A stretch of DNA of 64,000 nt from Marinomonas sp. KMM3893 (GCF_004352855.1 NZ_SJSC01000007.1:141425-205424), one strand, 5' to 3'; shown: positions 1 to 9,292, counted from the stretch's first letter. A program made the numbers and translations. Notes: generated by a model not told the origin, from the sequence alone.

Positions 1-830
1 TCTTTCAGCATGGCACGACGTAAATCACCATCGGTAAAAATCCCCAACAGATGCCCCTTGTCTTGAATCAAGACCACCCCCATGCGTCCGTGAGTCATCA
101 CTGTGATGGCCTCTTTTAACGACGCTTCTGGGGCACAAACAGGCAGATTTTTGCTGTGCATTAAGTCTTTAACACGGGTCAGCAATTTGCGGCCTAAGCT
201 ACCGCCAGGGTGGAAACGAGCAAAGTCTTGCGGTTGAAAATGTCGGCACTCCATTAAAGCCACGGCCAGCGCGTCCCCCATGGCAGTGGTCATAGTGGTC
301 GATGTGGTAGGCGCCAGATTATTAGGGCAAACTTCACGATCCACCGAGATATCCAACACACAATCACAATGTTTGGCGAGCGAAGAGTTCATGTTGCCGA
401 CGATGGCAATGCTGGGGTTCCCAAAATTTTTGAGCGACGGCAGTAAACGCATCAACTCTTCGGTTTCACCAGAATAGCTGATTAAAATAAGCGTATCTTG
501 AGCTTGGATCATACCCAGGTCGCCATGAAAGGCTTCGCCTGGGTGAAGGAAAAAACTTGGCGTTCCCGTTGAGGCCAAAGTCGCGGCGATCTTTTTACCA
601 ATCAGACCAGATTTGCCCATACCACAAATAATGGTACGGCCTTCGCTCGCGAGTATCATGCGGACCGCTTTAGCGAACTCCTCCGTCACTTGATTGGCAA
701 GACTTGCTAAGGCTTTGGCTTGTGTCGATAAGGTATTACGGGCACTTTCTATCAGCACCTCAGAACGAATATCCTGAGCATTTGAAGAAGTAGGGATAGA
801 AGATGGACTAGTAGAAGACGGATCGCTCAT
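1..830 (-). CDS. kdsD: D-arabinose 5-phosphate isomerase, KpsF/GutQ family (3' end cut by window edge)
   Basis: Interconverts D-ribulose 5-phosphate and D-arabinose 5-phosphate, the first step towards KDO for lipopolysaccharide; cytoplasmic. I translated the minus strand from ATG at 830. It has a Ser/Thr/Pro-rich N-terminus (about 17 residues), then a SIS domain (about 45-180) with the sugar-phosphate motifs GMGKSGLIGKK and SYSGETEE, then FHPGGSLGR with the family's active-site His, and the first CBS repeat (GRMGVVLIQDKG). About 276 codons are visible and the second CBS domain should lie beyond base 1. In relatives kdsC and the lpt genes follow, which would be outside the window. High confidence for family; kdsD rather than gutQ is inferred from the CBS-bearing length. 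Confidence 0.9.
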   Translation of the reverse strand, partial: MSDPSSTSPSSIPTSSNAQDIRSEVLIESARNTLSTQAKALASLANQVTEEFAKAVRMILASEGRTIICGMGKSGLIGKKIAATLASTGTPSFFLHPGEAFHGDLGMIQAQDTLILISYSGETEELMRLLPSLKNFGNPSIAIVGNMNSSLAKHCDCVLDISVDREVCPNNLAPTTSTTMTTAMGDALAVALMECRHFQPQDFARFHPGGSLGRKLLTRVKDLMHSKNLPVCAPEASLKEAITVMTHGRMGVVLIQDKGHLLGIFTDGDLRRAMLK

Positions 831-887
831 AAGACATCTCTGAATAATTAAGTGAAATGATTATACAGAGGTCAAAGCAGGTCGCCT

Positions 888-921
888 ACTGCAGAGCGAA
901 CTTTCCCGCTCACTCTGCAGT
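888..921. repeat. Hairpin downstream of znuA
   Basis: Arms ACTGCAGAG (888-896) and CTCTGCAGT (913-921) form a perfect 9-bp stem with a 16-nt loop, 26 bases past the znuA stop. No T-run follows on either strand, so it may be a 3' stability hairpin for znuA mRNA or a weak terminator rather than a classical one. Confidence 0.4.
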
Positions 922-946
922 GACTCAACCGCTGTACGCTAGCAAT

Positions 947-1948
947 TTAGCGTAGGCAGCTCATAAATTGACCACTTACTTCAGATAAGAAGGCAAGGTA
1001 GGCACCACGATTAATTGTGATATCGGTCCCTAGTGGGTCTAAAGGAACCGAATTCACCTTGCTGCCGTCCAACAAGGTTTTGACGATCGCAGGGCTAAAC
1101 TGTGGCTCACTAAACACACACTGCACTTTATTGTGATTAATCATTTCACGGATTTCGGCGATTTTCTTCGCACCAGGTTTGCGCTCAGGACTCACCGTCA
1201 CTTCGCCAACATGATCCAAACCGTAATGCTGTTCAAAGTAGCCATAGCCATCGTGAAAAACAATATAAGGCACGTCTTTAACGGTCGATAAAGACGCTTT
1301 CAGTTCGGCGTCTTTAAGCGCTAGGCCTTTTTCAAAATCGGCTAGATTATGCTGATAAACACTGGCGTTCTCAGGGTCTAACAAGACCAAACGTTGCGCT
1401 ACCGCAACCGCCAATACTTTCGCGTTGTCTGGGGATAACCACACATGAGGGTTCACACCATCGTGGTGATGACCTTCATGACCTTCATGTTCCTCGTGAT
1501 CTTCATCATGATCTGCATGCTCGTTATGATGGTCGTCATGATCCGCGTGGTCTTCATGATGTTCGTCGTGGTCATCGTGATCCGCATGGTCGTCGTGATC
1601 GGCATGATCTTTTGAAAACTCTTGTAGGGTCATGCCTTTAAGCGCTAACCATTCAATCGACGAATCTTCTTTACCCGCATTTTCGAGTGGCTTTTCTAAA
1701 AAACGCTCTAGCGCCTCCCCCACCCAAACAACGGTATCGGCTTGATCTATTTTGCGAAGATCAGACGGGCGCAGAGCAAAATCGTGAGGAGAAGCGGTGC
1801 TAGAGACAATTTGTTCAATCTTAGCGTGATCGCCAGCGATGGCAGCCACCACCATAGAAACAGGCTTAATACTGGTGACAATAACCGGCTTAGCAAACAG
1901 AACCGGTGACAATACGGACGCACCCAAGGCAACTAACAACTTATTCAT
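947..1948 (-). CDS. znuA: Zinc ABC transporter periplasmic binding protein ZnuA
   Basis: Captures Zn2+ in the periplasm and delivers it to ZnuBC. The 333-aa protein starts with a signal peptide (cleavage near LFA|KP, residue 19). Metal ligands of the ZnuA family are recognisable: H55 (SPHD), H168 (NPHVW), H232 (FHDGYG) and D304 (LDPLG). A His/Asp/Glu-rich loop spans about 114-162, typical of zinc-specific members. Cys277 and Cys331 probably form the conserved disulphide. znuB and znuC are not in the window, so the gene is split from its membrane partners. A Zur-type box lies 27 bases upstream of the start. Confidence 0.93.
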   Translation of the reverse strand: MNKLLVALGASVLSPVLFAKPVIVTSIKPVSMVVAAIAGDHAKIEQIVSSTASPHDFALRPSDLRKIDQADTVVWVGEALERFLEKPLENAGKEDSSIEWLALKGMTLQEFSKDHADHDDHADHDDHDEHHEDHADHDDHHNEHADHDEDHEEHEGHEGHHHDGVNPHVWLSPDNAKVLAVAVAQRLVLLDPENASVYQHNLADFEKGLALKDAELKASLSTVKDVPYIVFHDGYGYFEQHYGLDHVGEVTVSPERKPGAKKIAEIREMINHNKVQCVFSEPQFSPAIVKTLLDGSKVNSVPLDPLGTDITINRGAYLAFLSEVSGQFMSCLR

Positions 1949-1974
1949 TATCGTTAAACCACTCTCTTAATAAA

Positions 1975-1989
1975 TGTTATAACGTAACA
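1975..1989. promoter_or_regulatory. Candidate Zur box upstream of znuA
   Basis: TGTTATAACGTAACA has inverted arms TGTTA-N5-TAACA and resembles the gammaproteobacterial Zur operator core (TGTTATNNTATAACA-like). It lies 27 bp upstream of the znuA start, where it would overlap the promoter. Zinc repletion would then repress znuA. Inference from motif and context. Confidence 0.6.
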
Positions 1990-2058
1990 ATATAAAATTA
2001 CCGCGCAACTTTCAAGCCCGCATTTAGCAAGCTTGTCGAAAATTGCGTCCTAGGTGGG

Positions 2059-3090
2059 TTACTTAAGCGTTAAAGCGCTCAACGAAATTGGGCGAACTAC
2101 TAACCCTGCGCGCTGCCCTATCGGCACATTCGCGTTTGGAAAGATAATGGCGTCGCCACTGGCTTTCACCAGATATTGACTCTGTGAAGAGCGCGCTAAT
2201 TCATACCCTTTCTCAAACCCGGTAAAGTTTTTCACGTCGTCGGAGATGGTTAGTTGATAATCATCGTGATCTTTTACTAACGCATCCTGCACCGCAAAGA
2301 GCTTTAAGCTGTCATCTATTTGTTGGTGGTCTAAAACAGGAAATTTGGCTGTGCTAATCAGCGACATTAGAGTCTGGTTAATCGCCTCAAATCGAGACAA
2401 GTCATTCTCACCAAAAGGGTAGACTTTACCGAGTTCTACCGTAAATCCATGGGCGCCATGTTCGGCTGAAGAGTAATAAGAAAAGGTTGTGGTTGGCTGA
2501 TGTGACAACAAAACAGCGTCGATGCCAGACGCCGCTAAAAAGCCCAGCTGTTGTTGATCATAAGGCGCATCGCCAATAAATGGGTGAACTACAAATTTTT
2601 CGTATTCAGAGCCGCGAATTGCAGTATGCAAATCATAATGAAAACGCTGACTGCCTTCTTTGCTGGCGGCGTAAAACGTTGTCACCGCTTGCTCTAAGCA
2701 TTGCGCCCGTGGCACTTCAATGCCCTCATAATGACACCATGCACCGCTAAACAGTCGATTTAGATTTACATCGCAAAAGCGCTCTGCTCGATTAGCCGCT
2801 ATCGGGTTGCCAATGATCACTAACAGACGAACGTTTAAGGCTAAACGATCCTCCAAAATGGCCTTCAATAACTGATTGACCAATTCAATGGGCCCAGTTT
2901 CATTCCCATGAATCCCCACTGAGAGTACGAGATTGATGTCAGTTGGGCACTTTGGTTCCAACCTTAACACCCCGGTTTCTTCGACAAAGCCCACCCCACT
3001 GGCAAACGCCACCTGAAAAGGCGCAAGCGATTCTGGGTGATTGAGCGTCAGGGCAAGAAAATCATTATCTGGGATCATCATAGTTTCCAT
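2059..3090 (-). CDS. astE: Succinylglutamate desuccinylase AstE
   Basis: Last step of the arginine succinyltransferase pathway: hydrolyses N-succinylglutamate to glutamate and succinate. 343 aa, M14 zinc carboxypeptidase-like fold of the AstE/AspA family. The zinc site is visible as HGNETGP (H61, E64) with the third ligand at H155 (DLHTAIRGS); TVELGK carries the likely catalytic Glu. ATG GAA ACT ATG ATG offers three nearby starts; the first is used. It stands alone, with astA, astB and astD not in the window, while astC lies 13 kb away at 16384. Pseudomonas aot operons also carry an AstE-like gene, so this could be an aotO-type paralogue; pathway AstE is preferred. Confidence 0.88.
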   Translation of the reverse strand: METMMIPDNDFLALTLNHPESLAPFQVAFASGVGFVEETGVLRLEPKCPTDINLVLSVGIHGNETGPIELVNQLLKAILEDRLALNVRLLVIIGNPIAANRAERFCDVNLNRLFSGAWCHYEGIEVPRAQCLEQAVTTFYAASKEGSQRFHYDLHTAIRGSEYEKFVVHPFIGDAPYDQQQLGFLAASGIDAVLLSHQPTTTFSYYSSAEHGAHGFTVELGKVYPFGENDLSRFEAINQTLMSLISTAKFPVLDHQQIDDSLKLFAVQDALVKDHDDYQLTISDDVKNFTGFEKGYELARSSQSQYLVKASGDAIIFPNANVPIGQRAGLVVRPISLSALTLK

Positions 3091-3349
3091 TACAGCGATT
3101 TATTAAATGACAGCGGCTATGTTATGAGTGTGTGTGGCGCGCCAAACAGCCCCAGTACGGGCCTCATTATCATACCTTTTTTTCGCCGCGATATACCTTA
3201 CTCGACTTTGTAAGGGAGCAGATAGAAAAGTTCTGGTCGCCTTTTGGATAACCCAGGAGGCAACAAGCCTTTTCTTTCACGATAAATGCCGATACCCTTT
3301 GTGCCATATTTCATTCCAGCTTCTTAGCTTGTTAACTTTCGAGACTTTT
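3091..3349. other. Divergent intergenic region astE / Nudix gene
   Basis: About 260 bp between the divergent starts. It stays open in frame with the Nudix gene back to 3128, but that stretch (MCVARQTAPVRAS...) resembles no Nudix N-terminus. It most likely holds the promoters of both genes. I see no convincing operator or RNA. Confidence 0.4.
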
Positions 3350-3883
3350 ATGCCCACCGAAGAAATCATCACCCTAGTGGATAAACACAACACCGTCATT
3401 GGTGAAATTCCTCGTCGCTTGATGAACTTTGGTGAAGATTACCACCGCGTAACCTACATCCTAGTCTTTAATAACAATGGCAACTTGATCGTGCAAAAAC
3501 GCACAGACAACAAGGCCTTTTGCCCAGGTTATTACGGTGTGTCGACTGGCGGTGTTGTCGACAGTGGCGAATCCTATTTGGAGTCAGCCCACCGTGAGCT
3601 ACAAGAAGAACTGGGGGTGGATCTAACATTGACCTCACAAGGGGTTTTTTGCACCGAAGGCGAAGGGTTTAGAATCTGGGGGAAAATTTACACCTGCCAT
3701 TATGATGAACAGCGAGACGGCGCATTGAGCTTGCAGGCAAAAGAAGTGGCATCGATTCATGAAATGAGTATAAATTACATACTAGAGAACACAGATAATT
3801 TGCTTTTTACGCCAGACTCTTTGGATGCCTTACGCCATTATGCCAACAAGCTTACTCAGCCGCTGCCAAGCGATCCTAGCTAG
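3350..3883 (+). CDS. Nudix hydrolase (YfcD-like)
   Basis: Hydrolyses a nucleoside-diphosphate-linked substrate that cannot be named from sequence. Start chosen at ATG 3350 (MPTEEIITLVDKHN), which gives 177 aa and the usual YfcD/IPP-isomerase-like N-terminus. The Nudix box lies at about 70-92: a conserved GG pair, then E, RELQEE and LG, fitting Gx5Ex7REUxEExGU. Its 3' end overlaps the next gene by 59 bases in another frame, suggesting coupled expression. An in-frame extension to 3128 is possible but has no family support. Confidence 0.85.
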   Translation: MPTEEIITLVDKHNTVIGEIPRRLMNFGEDYHRVTYILVFNNNGNLIVQKRTDNKAFCPGYYGVSTGGVVDSGESYLESAHRELQEELGVDLTLTSQGVFCTEGEGFRIWGKIYTCHYDEQRDGALSLQAKEVASIHEMSINYILENTDNLLFTPDSLDALRHYANKLTQPLPSDPS

Positions 3884-4649
3884 TTTTATACTTGCCTTAG
3901 CTCTCTTTAGCGGTCAGGCCAGCGCCCTAGAACGCTGGCAGACAGACGCCTACATACAGCAAAGTTTCATCAAAATCGCGCTGGAACGTGAGTACAAAGA
4001 ATCCAAACACCCCAAGTTGATTCGCTGGGAAAAGCCCATCAAGGTGTATTTTAAAAGCGACATGGGCGATGCCACCTTGCAGCACGACCTCCTCGACGTA
4101 CAAATCAAACATCTCGCCTATATCACCGGCCAACCTATCGACTTCACGACAAACCCCAAAGAGGCTGGCATCTTTATTATCTTCACCGCCTATAAGACCC
4201 TAGAAGACAAAGTCAGACGCTATATTGGTAATCCAGATAAAATCCGTAAAGCGATCAATGAAGCGGTCTGTTTAGGCAACTTTCGCCTCAATAAACGCTC
4301 CGAAATCACGCGAGCTGTGATCATCATCCCTGTGGATTACGCCAGAGAAAAAGCCCGTTTGCTCGATTGTGTGGTAGAAGAAATCACCCAAACACTGGGC
4401 TTGCCTAATGACTCTAACGATGTTTTCCCTTCTGTGTTCAATGATGTCAGCGTCGATACTTACTTAAGTCCATTGGATTATATTTTGCTCAAAGCACTGT
4501 ATTCAAAGCACCTTACTCCAGGAATGACAGTGCCTCAGACCAAAGCGGCCTTTCCCAAAGTCCTCAAAGATCTGCACGCTTCTGGCGACATTGAAAACGC
4601 CGTCCAACGAGTTCAAATAAAAAGTTTACGACGTTATGTAGGCGACTAG
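3825..4649 (+). CDS. DUF2927-type secreted protein
   Basis: Exported protein of unknown function. 274 aa with an N-terminal signal peptide: hydrophobic stretch at about 14-30 ending in ASA before LERW. The mature part resembles DUF2927 proteins (YIQQSFIKIAL; a VEEITQTLGLPND segment; YLSPLDYILLKALYS). The family has been compared with metzincin-like proteins, but no intact HExxH is visible here. The start could equally be ATG 3840, which shortens the signal peptide by five residues. It overlaps the Nudix gene by 59 bases and is probably cotranscribed with it. Confidence 0.7.
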   Translation: MPYAIMPTSLLSRCQAILASFILALALFSGQASALERWQTDAYIQQSFIKIALEREYKESKHPKLIRWEKPIKVYFKSDMGDATLQHDLLDVQIKHLAYITGQPIDFTTNPKEAGIFIIFTAYKTLEDKVRRYIGNPDKIRKAINEAVCLGNFRLNKRSEITRAVIIIPVDYAREKARLLDCVVEEITQTLGLPNDSNDVFPSVFNDVSVDTYLSPLDYILLKALYSKHLTPGMTVPQTKAAFPKVLKDLHASGDIENAVQRVQIKSLRRYVGD

Positions 4650-4775
4650 CTAGGTTGCTGACGGCGCTTGTTCGCCATCCGTAATATTATCGAATGCCAT
4701 CAAAAAGAATGAGATAAATCAATGTCCTTGCCGTTTTTTAGGTAAGTTGTCATAAATTGTATTTATTGGATCTGC

Positions 4776-4799
4776 TTTTACCGATCAAGTTAGGTAAAA
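4776..4799. promoter_or_regulatory. Inverted repeat in the hemE leader
   Basis: TTTTACC (4776-4782) and GGTAAAA (4793-4799) form a perfect 7-bp inverted repeat with a 10-bp spacer, ending 35 bp before the hemE start. It may be an operator or a leader hairpin; TTAGGTAA also occurs just upstream near 4737. Function unknown. Confidence 0.3.
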
Positions 4800-4833
4800 T
4801 GTTTTCCAACAAAGAACTAATCGGAGAGTCTGA

Positions 4834-5937
4834 ATGTTTCCTGAGCTCAAAAATGATCGCTTCTTGCGTGCTCTACTCAAGCAACCTGTTGATACAACAC
4901 CTGTATGGATGATGCGTCAAGCGGGTCGCTACTTACCTGAGTACCGCGCAAGCCGTGCCACTGCTGGCGACTTTTTGAGTCTCTGCAAAAACGACGCCTT
5001 CGCCTGTGAAGTTACCCTGCAGCCTCTTGAACGCTACGATCTTGATGCCGCCATTCTCTTTTCAGATATTTTGACCATCCCTGACGCAATGGGATTGGGC
5101 CTGTACTTTGAAACGGGCGAAGGGCCGAAGTTCAAACATACGGTTCGCTCCAAAGCCGATGTCGATGCCCTGCCAATCGCCACGGCCAACGATCTCGATT
5201 ACGTAATGAAAGCCGTGACTACGATTCGCCATGCGCTAAACGGTCGAGTGCCTCTGATTGGCTTCTCCGGCAGCCCATGGACTCTGGCGACTTATATGGT
5301 TGAAGGCGGTTCTAGTAAAGATTTCCGTCATATCAAGGGCATGATGTACAAAACACCAGACGTGCTTCATGCCTTACTAGACAAGCTTGCCAAATCGGTT
5401 ATTGACTACCTTAATGGTCAAATCAAAGCCGGTGCCCAAGCCGTACAGATCTTTGATACTTGGGGTGGCGTATTAAGTGGCCCTATGTACCAGCAGTTTT
5501 CATTGATGTACATGAAGCAGATCATGGATGGTTTGATCCGCACCCACGAAGGGCGAAAAGTGCCGGTGATCATGTTCACTAAAAATGGTGGTCAATGGTT
5601 GGAAAACATGGCGGCCACGGGTCCTGACGCTCTCGGTCTAGATTGGACAACAGACATGGCAGAAGCGCGCGCTCGCGTTGGTGATAAAGTCGCACTGCAA
5701 GGCAACGTTGACCCATGCGTTTTGTACGCAGACAAAGCGGTGATTGAACGCGAAGTAGAAAATGTACTCGAAGGCTTTGGCCATGGCACAGGTCATGTCT
5801 TCAACCTAGGTCACGGTATTCATCAATTTGTGGACCCTGAGCAACCTAAGTACCTGATCGATGCGGTCCATGAGCTTGGTGCTAAATACCATGAACAGAG
5901 CTTTTCAGACCTAGACTCACTCAACGATCTCGACTAA
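4834..5937 (+). CDS. hemE: Uroporphyrinogen decarboxylase
   Basis: Decarboxylates uroporphyrinogen III to coproporphyrinogen III in haem synthesis; cytoplasmic homodimer. 367 aa, slightly longer than E. coli HemE (354) because of a C-terminal tail after the catalytic barrel. The signature [12 protein letters not shown] lies at 27-38, ILFSDIL carries the catalytic Asp, and [13 protein letters not shown] and NLGHGI are also present. A ribosome site (GGAGAG) precedes ATG 4834. A strong terminator follows, so it appears monocistronic. Confidence 0.97.
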   Translation: MFPELKNDRFLRALLKQPVDTTPVWMMRQAGRYLPEYRASRATAGDFLSLCKNDAFACEVTLQPLERYDLDAAILFSDILTIPDAMGLGLYFETGEGPKFKHTVRSKADVDALPIATANDLDYVMKAVTTIRHALNGRVPLIGFSGSPWTLATYMVEGGSSKDFRHIKGMMYKTPDVLHALLDKLAKSVIDYLNGQIKAGAQAVQIFDTWGGVLSGPMYQQFSLMYMKQIMDGLIRTHEGRKVPVIMFTKNGGQWLENMAATGPDALGLDWTTDMAEARARVGDKVALQGNVDPCVLYADKAVIEREVENVLEGFGHGTGHVFNLGHGIHQFVDPEQPKYLIDAVHELGAKYHEQSFSDLDSLNDLD

Positions 5938-5960
5938 ACCACTACCTTGATCGTCTTCTA

Positions 5961-6003
5961 AAAAGGCACCCGCGTTGATTAACCTCGCGGGTGCCTTTTT
6001 TAT
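5961..6003. terminator. Rho-independent terminator after hemE, possibly bidirectional
   Basis: Arms AAAAGGCACCCGCG (5961-5974) and CGCGGGTGCCTTTT (5986-5999) form a near-perfect stem followed by T-rich sequence. The A-run on the left arm also lets it serve the convergent gene ending at 6022. Confidence 0.9.
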
Positions 6004-6021
6004 TGCGTAACCTTGTATTTA

Positions 6022-6393
6022 TTAAGCGGTTTTTATTTCTTGTAAACGCCTAAGACAAGCCTCCCCTACGGGCTTTTTCTGCTCTCGCCAAAGGCCATTT
6101 TTCTTACGAGAGACGCACTGAAAGTCGTCGTTCACGTAGCAACAGACATGATCATGACCTTGTTGATCGAGCCAAGACAAACGCCCTAAAGCCCTATTAC
6201 TACCCAGTCCCACCACCACAAACCTTAGCTGGAGCGCAATGTCGCGATCCCAGGCTGAGAAGCTAATCACATTTTGCGGCGTTGATATTTTTCTAAAATG
6301 TAACCCCGCCGCTTGCCAAAGACTCTGCTTTAATCCCTTCATAAAACGGTCTATTTTGGCTTCAAAGACGAGAAAATACTCATTGTCTTGCAT
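6022..6393 (-). CDS. Hypothetical protein, 123 aa
   Basis: I do not recognise this protein. It is soluble, with no signal peptide or membrane segment. It has a central hydrophobic strand pattern (LQLRFVVVGLG), two adjacent Cys (VCCYVND), and a basic C-terminal half with KKNGLWREQKKP. Start chosen at ATG 6393 because GAGGTG lies 4 bases upstream; ATG 6414 would add seven residues but lacks a ribosome site. It is convergent with hemE and divergent from the PII gene. The shape suggests a small PilZ-like or nucleic-acid-binding fold, but no family motif supports this. Confidence 0.6.
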   Translation of the reverse strand: MQDNEYFLVFEAKIDRFMKGLKQSLWQAAGLHFRKISTPQNVISFSAWDRDIALQLRFVVVGLGSNRALGRLSWLDQQGHDHVCCYVNDDFQCVSRKKNGLWREQKKPVGEACLRRLQEIKTA

Positions 6394-6434
6394 ACCACAC
6401 CTCGAAAAATCCATCTTCAGAATAACAAATATAG

Positions 6435-6860
<426 letters not shown>

Positions 6861-6909
6861 AGCTTCTTAGCGTTTAGCATAGCCCATAAAAACACGCTTA
6901 AAAGACACA

Positions 6910-6937
6910 AAAAAAGAGGCCGAAGCCTCTTTTTTTT
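6910..6937. terminator. Bidirectional terminator between the PII gene and the ABC importer operon
   Basis: AGAGGC-CGAA-GCCTCT (6915-6930) is flanked by an A-run on the left and a T-run on the right, so it can end transcription in both directions. Confidence 0.9.
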
Positions 6938-6987
6938 ACCCTACTATCAGCCCTTTAGCAGCTAAATAATAAAGCGTAACCCTGGCA

Positions 6988-7698
6988 TTAGCCTTTATCT
7001 GGCACCTTAATTGAAACGGACCCCAAATAACGGTTTTGACGTTTTTCAACCTGACGGAAGATGGCAATAATCACCATACTAATCACCAAATAAATCGCCC
7101 CTGCCGCCAAAAAGATTTCGATTGGCGTGTACGTTCTCGCAATGATGGTTCGCGCCATACCAGTAAGATCCAAAATCGTAATGGTACTGGCTAAGGCACT
7201 GCCTTTGAGCATCAAAATGATTTCATTTCCGTAAGCTGGCAACACGATGCCGAATGCACGAGGCAATAAAACACGGCGGTACATTTGCGCTTTAGACATG
7301 CCCACGACTTTACAGGCTTCCACTTCACCTGGCGGAATCGCCTGAATCGCGCCTCGGAATATTTCAGCTGTATAAGCAGATGTATTCAAGGTAAACGCAA
7401 TGATGGCACACCAAAATGGCTCACGCAGAATCGGCCAGAGAAAACTCTCACGAACGACCTCAAATTGTGACGCACCGTAGTACACCAAAAATATTTGCAC
7501 TAGCAAAGGCGTACCGCGAAAGAAGAAGATGTAAGCAAAGGGAAACGATCGAATCCAAAGCACTGGCGAAATACGCGCCAGAGCGATAGGCAAAGCAATG
7601 ATGCCCCCCAATACAATTGATAAAACAACCAACTGCAGGCTAACCCAAGTCCCTTCTAATAAACGAGGGAAGTATTCTACAACTACTGAGAAATCCAT
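6988..7698 (-). CDS. aotM: Basic amino acid ABC transporter permease (HisM/AotM type)
   Basis: One of two inner-membrane permeases of an arginine/ornithine/lysine/histidine-type importer. 236 aa with about five membrane helices starting at residue 20. The cytoplasmic EAA loop is visible as EVEACKVVGMSKAQMYRRV, and FRGTPLLVQIFLVYYG is a His/Glu/Gln/Arg permease hallmark. The ribosome site AGAGGG lies in the end of the upstream permease gene, three bases away, so translation is coupled. Substrate is inferred from neighbours: the operon ends upstream at an ArgR-like regulator. hisM would be an equally acceptable name. Confidence 0.85.
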   Translation of the reverse strand: MDFSVVVEYFPRLLEGTWVSLQLVVLSIVLGGIIALPIALARISPVLWIRSFPFAYIFFFRGTPLLVQIFLVYYGASQFEVVRESFLWPILREPFWCAIIAFTLNTSAYTAEIFRGAIQAIPPGEVEACKVVGMSKAQMYRRVLLPRAFGIVLPAYGNEIILMLKGSALASTITILDLTGMARTIIARTYTPIEIFLAAGAIYLVISMVIIAIFRQVEKRQNRYLGSVSIKVPDKG

Positions 7699-7701
7699 CG
7701 T

Positions 7702-8391
7702 TTACCCTCTTGTTAAGCCACGGCGAGCGCGCTTTTCTAAATACGACACCACACCCATGGAGACAACGGTTAGTGCCAAATACATAATCGCTGCCACAAG
7801 GTAAAACAAGAAAGCTTCTTTTGTGCTACTTACAGCAATGTTTGCTTTACGCATAATATCTTCTAAACCTACCACAGAGACTAATGCGGTATCTTTCAGC
7901 AGTACCAAAAACAAGTTGCCTAAACCGGGCAAGGCGATGCGCCAAACCTGTGGCAAAATAATTCGATAGAACTTGTGAAATGTGCCCATTCCTAACGCCA
8001 CAGCCGATTCATGCTGCCCCTTAGGAATAGATTGCAAAGCACCTCGAAATACTTCTGTTGCGTACGCACCAAAAGTTAGCCCCAACGCCGTCACACCCGC
8101 AGCAAAAGCACCAATTTCAATATATTCATCATACCCAAACAGACTCGCAATCGACATTAAGACGGTGGTCGCCCCAAAATAGATAATCAGCACTGTCAAT
8201 AATTCAGGAAGCCCCCGAATCAAGGTGGTATAGATATTCGCAATCCATTGCAGAGGTTTTATTGACGATAATTTAGCGGCGGCGCCCAATAAACCGAGCA
8301 CAAGACCAACAACTAAAGAGGCAAGAGCAAGCTCTACGGTAACCAATGCGCCTTGTAACAGCTGATGACCGAATCCATGAAGATCAATCAT
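7702..8391 (-). CDS. aotQ: Basic amino acid ABC transporter permease (HisQ/AotQ type)
   Basis: Second inner-membrane permease of the importer, pairing with the product of 6988-7698. 229 aa, about five membrane helices. Family motifs: LIRGLPELLTVLIIYFG near residues 58-74 and the EAA loop HESAVALGMGTFHKFYRIILP. The ribosome site is weak (GAGAA), but the ATG sits 79 bases after the binding-protein gene in the same direction. The name follows the Pseudomonas aotJQMP system; hisQ is the enterobacterial equivalent. Confidence 0.85.
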   Translation of the reverse strand: MIDLHGFGHQLLQGALVTVELALASLVVGLVLGLLGAAAKLSSIKPLQWIANIYTTLIRGLPELLTVLIIYFGATTVLMSIASLFGYDEYIEIGAFAAGVTALGLTFGAYATEVFRGALQSIPKGQHESAVALGMGTFHKFYRIILPQVWRIALPGLGNLFLVLLKDTALVSVVGLEDIMRKANIAVSSTKEAFLFYLVAAIMYLALTVVSMGVVSYLEKRARRGLTRG

Positions 8392-8470
8392 ATTTTTTTC
8401 TCAGAATTAAACAGGAAACAACCCCTTTAGCTCAGCAAATGAGCCAAAGGGTATGTCGACTTTCTACCGA

Positions 8471-9226
8471 TTAATAGATAGAAAATGGGAAGTATTTAGC
8501 GTTGATTTTTTGATAAGTACCATTTGCTAAAATTTCTTTTAGGGCTTCGTTTAACTTATCTTTCAACTTATCGCCTTTGCGTACAGCAATACCGATATTG
8601 TCGTTTTTCATGAAAGCAGCGCCTTTAAACTCAAACTTATCGCCATTACCGGACGTTTTAAGCCAGTTATAAGTCGGCAACTCATCCGACAACACAACAT
8701 CAAGACGACCAGAAACTAGATCCAAATACACGTTGTCTTGGTTATCGTAGAATTTCAGTTTGGCCTTGCCTGCATAATTGTCTTCTAGGTACTGAGCACC
8801 CAAGGTTGCACGCTGTGCACCAATGGTTTTGCCATCTAGATGCTTAAGATCTACTTTCTCACCAGTACGGCCTAGGAAGCGCAAACCGCCTGAGTAGTAT
8901 TTGTTAGTGAAATCTACCACTTTCTCACGCTCTGGAGTAATAGACATAGACGCAATAATGGCGTCGAATTTACGTACTTTCAGACCAGGAATAAGACCAT
9001 CCCAATCCTGCGTAACCACTTCACAATCTGCTTTCATTTGCGCACACAAAGCGTGCGCAATATCCACATCAAAACCCTGTGGTTTACCTGAAGAGTCGAT
9101 GTAATTGAAAGGCGCCCAAGCACCTTCTGTCGCGAAACGAATTTTGTCAGCTGCTTGTGCAGAAGCGCCAGTCAGTGCTGCGCCAACAAAAAGAGCCGAA
9201 CCCATTATAATAGTTTTTAATTTCAT
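8471..9226 (-). CDS. aotJ: Periplasmic basic amino acid-binding protein (HisJ/ArgT/AotJ type)
   Basis: Binds the substrate (arginine, lysine, ornithine or histidine class) and delivers it to the permeases. 251 aa with signal peptide (about 1-25, ending ASAQA before ADKIRFA). Family features: EGAWAPFNYIDSSGKPQGFDVDIA, SMSITPEREKVVDFTNKYY and a C-terminal KINAKYFPFSIY. AAGGA precedes the ATG. It lies between the ATPase gene and the permeases. The exact substrate cannot be read from sequence; arginine/ornithine is inferred from the ArgR-like gene next door. Confidence 0.88.
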   Translation of the reverse strand: MKLKTIIMGSALFVGAALTGASAQAADKIRFATEGAWAPFNYIDSSGKPQGFDVDIAHALCAQMKADCEVVTQDWDGLIPGLKVRKFDAIIASMSITPEREKVVDFTNKYYSGGLRFLGRTGEKVDLKHLDGKTIGAQRATLGAQYLEDNYAGKAKLKFYDNQDNVYLDLVSGRLDVVLSDELPTYNWLKTSGNGDKFEFKGAAFMKNDNIGIAVRKGDKLKDKLNEALKEILANGTYQKINAKYFPFSIY

Positions 9227-9292
9227 GAAAGATTCCTTAGTGAACAGTTATTTTTTTACTTTATTTAAACCAAGCACAGTCTTAACGATTAC

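Noticed and set aside
280..477. 65-aa plus-strand frame
   Set aside because: Antisense shadow of kdsD.
1114..1162. Possible repeat array in znuA
   Set aside because: The repetitive DNA near 1450-1610 is simply the His/Asp-rich loop; not CRISPR or a mobile repeat.
3128..3349. N-terminal extension of the Nudix protein
   Set aside because: In frame but unlike any Nudix start; ATG 3350 gives the normal length.
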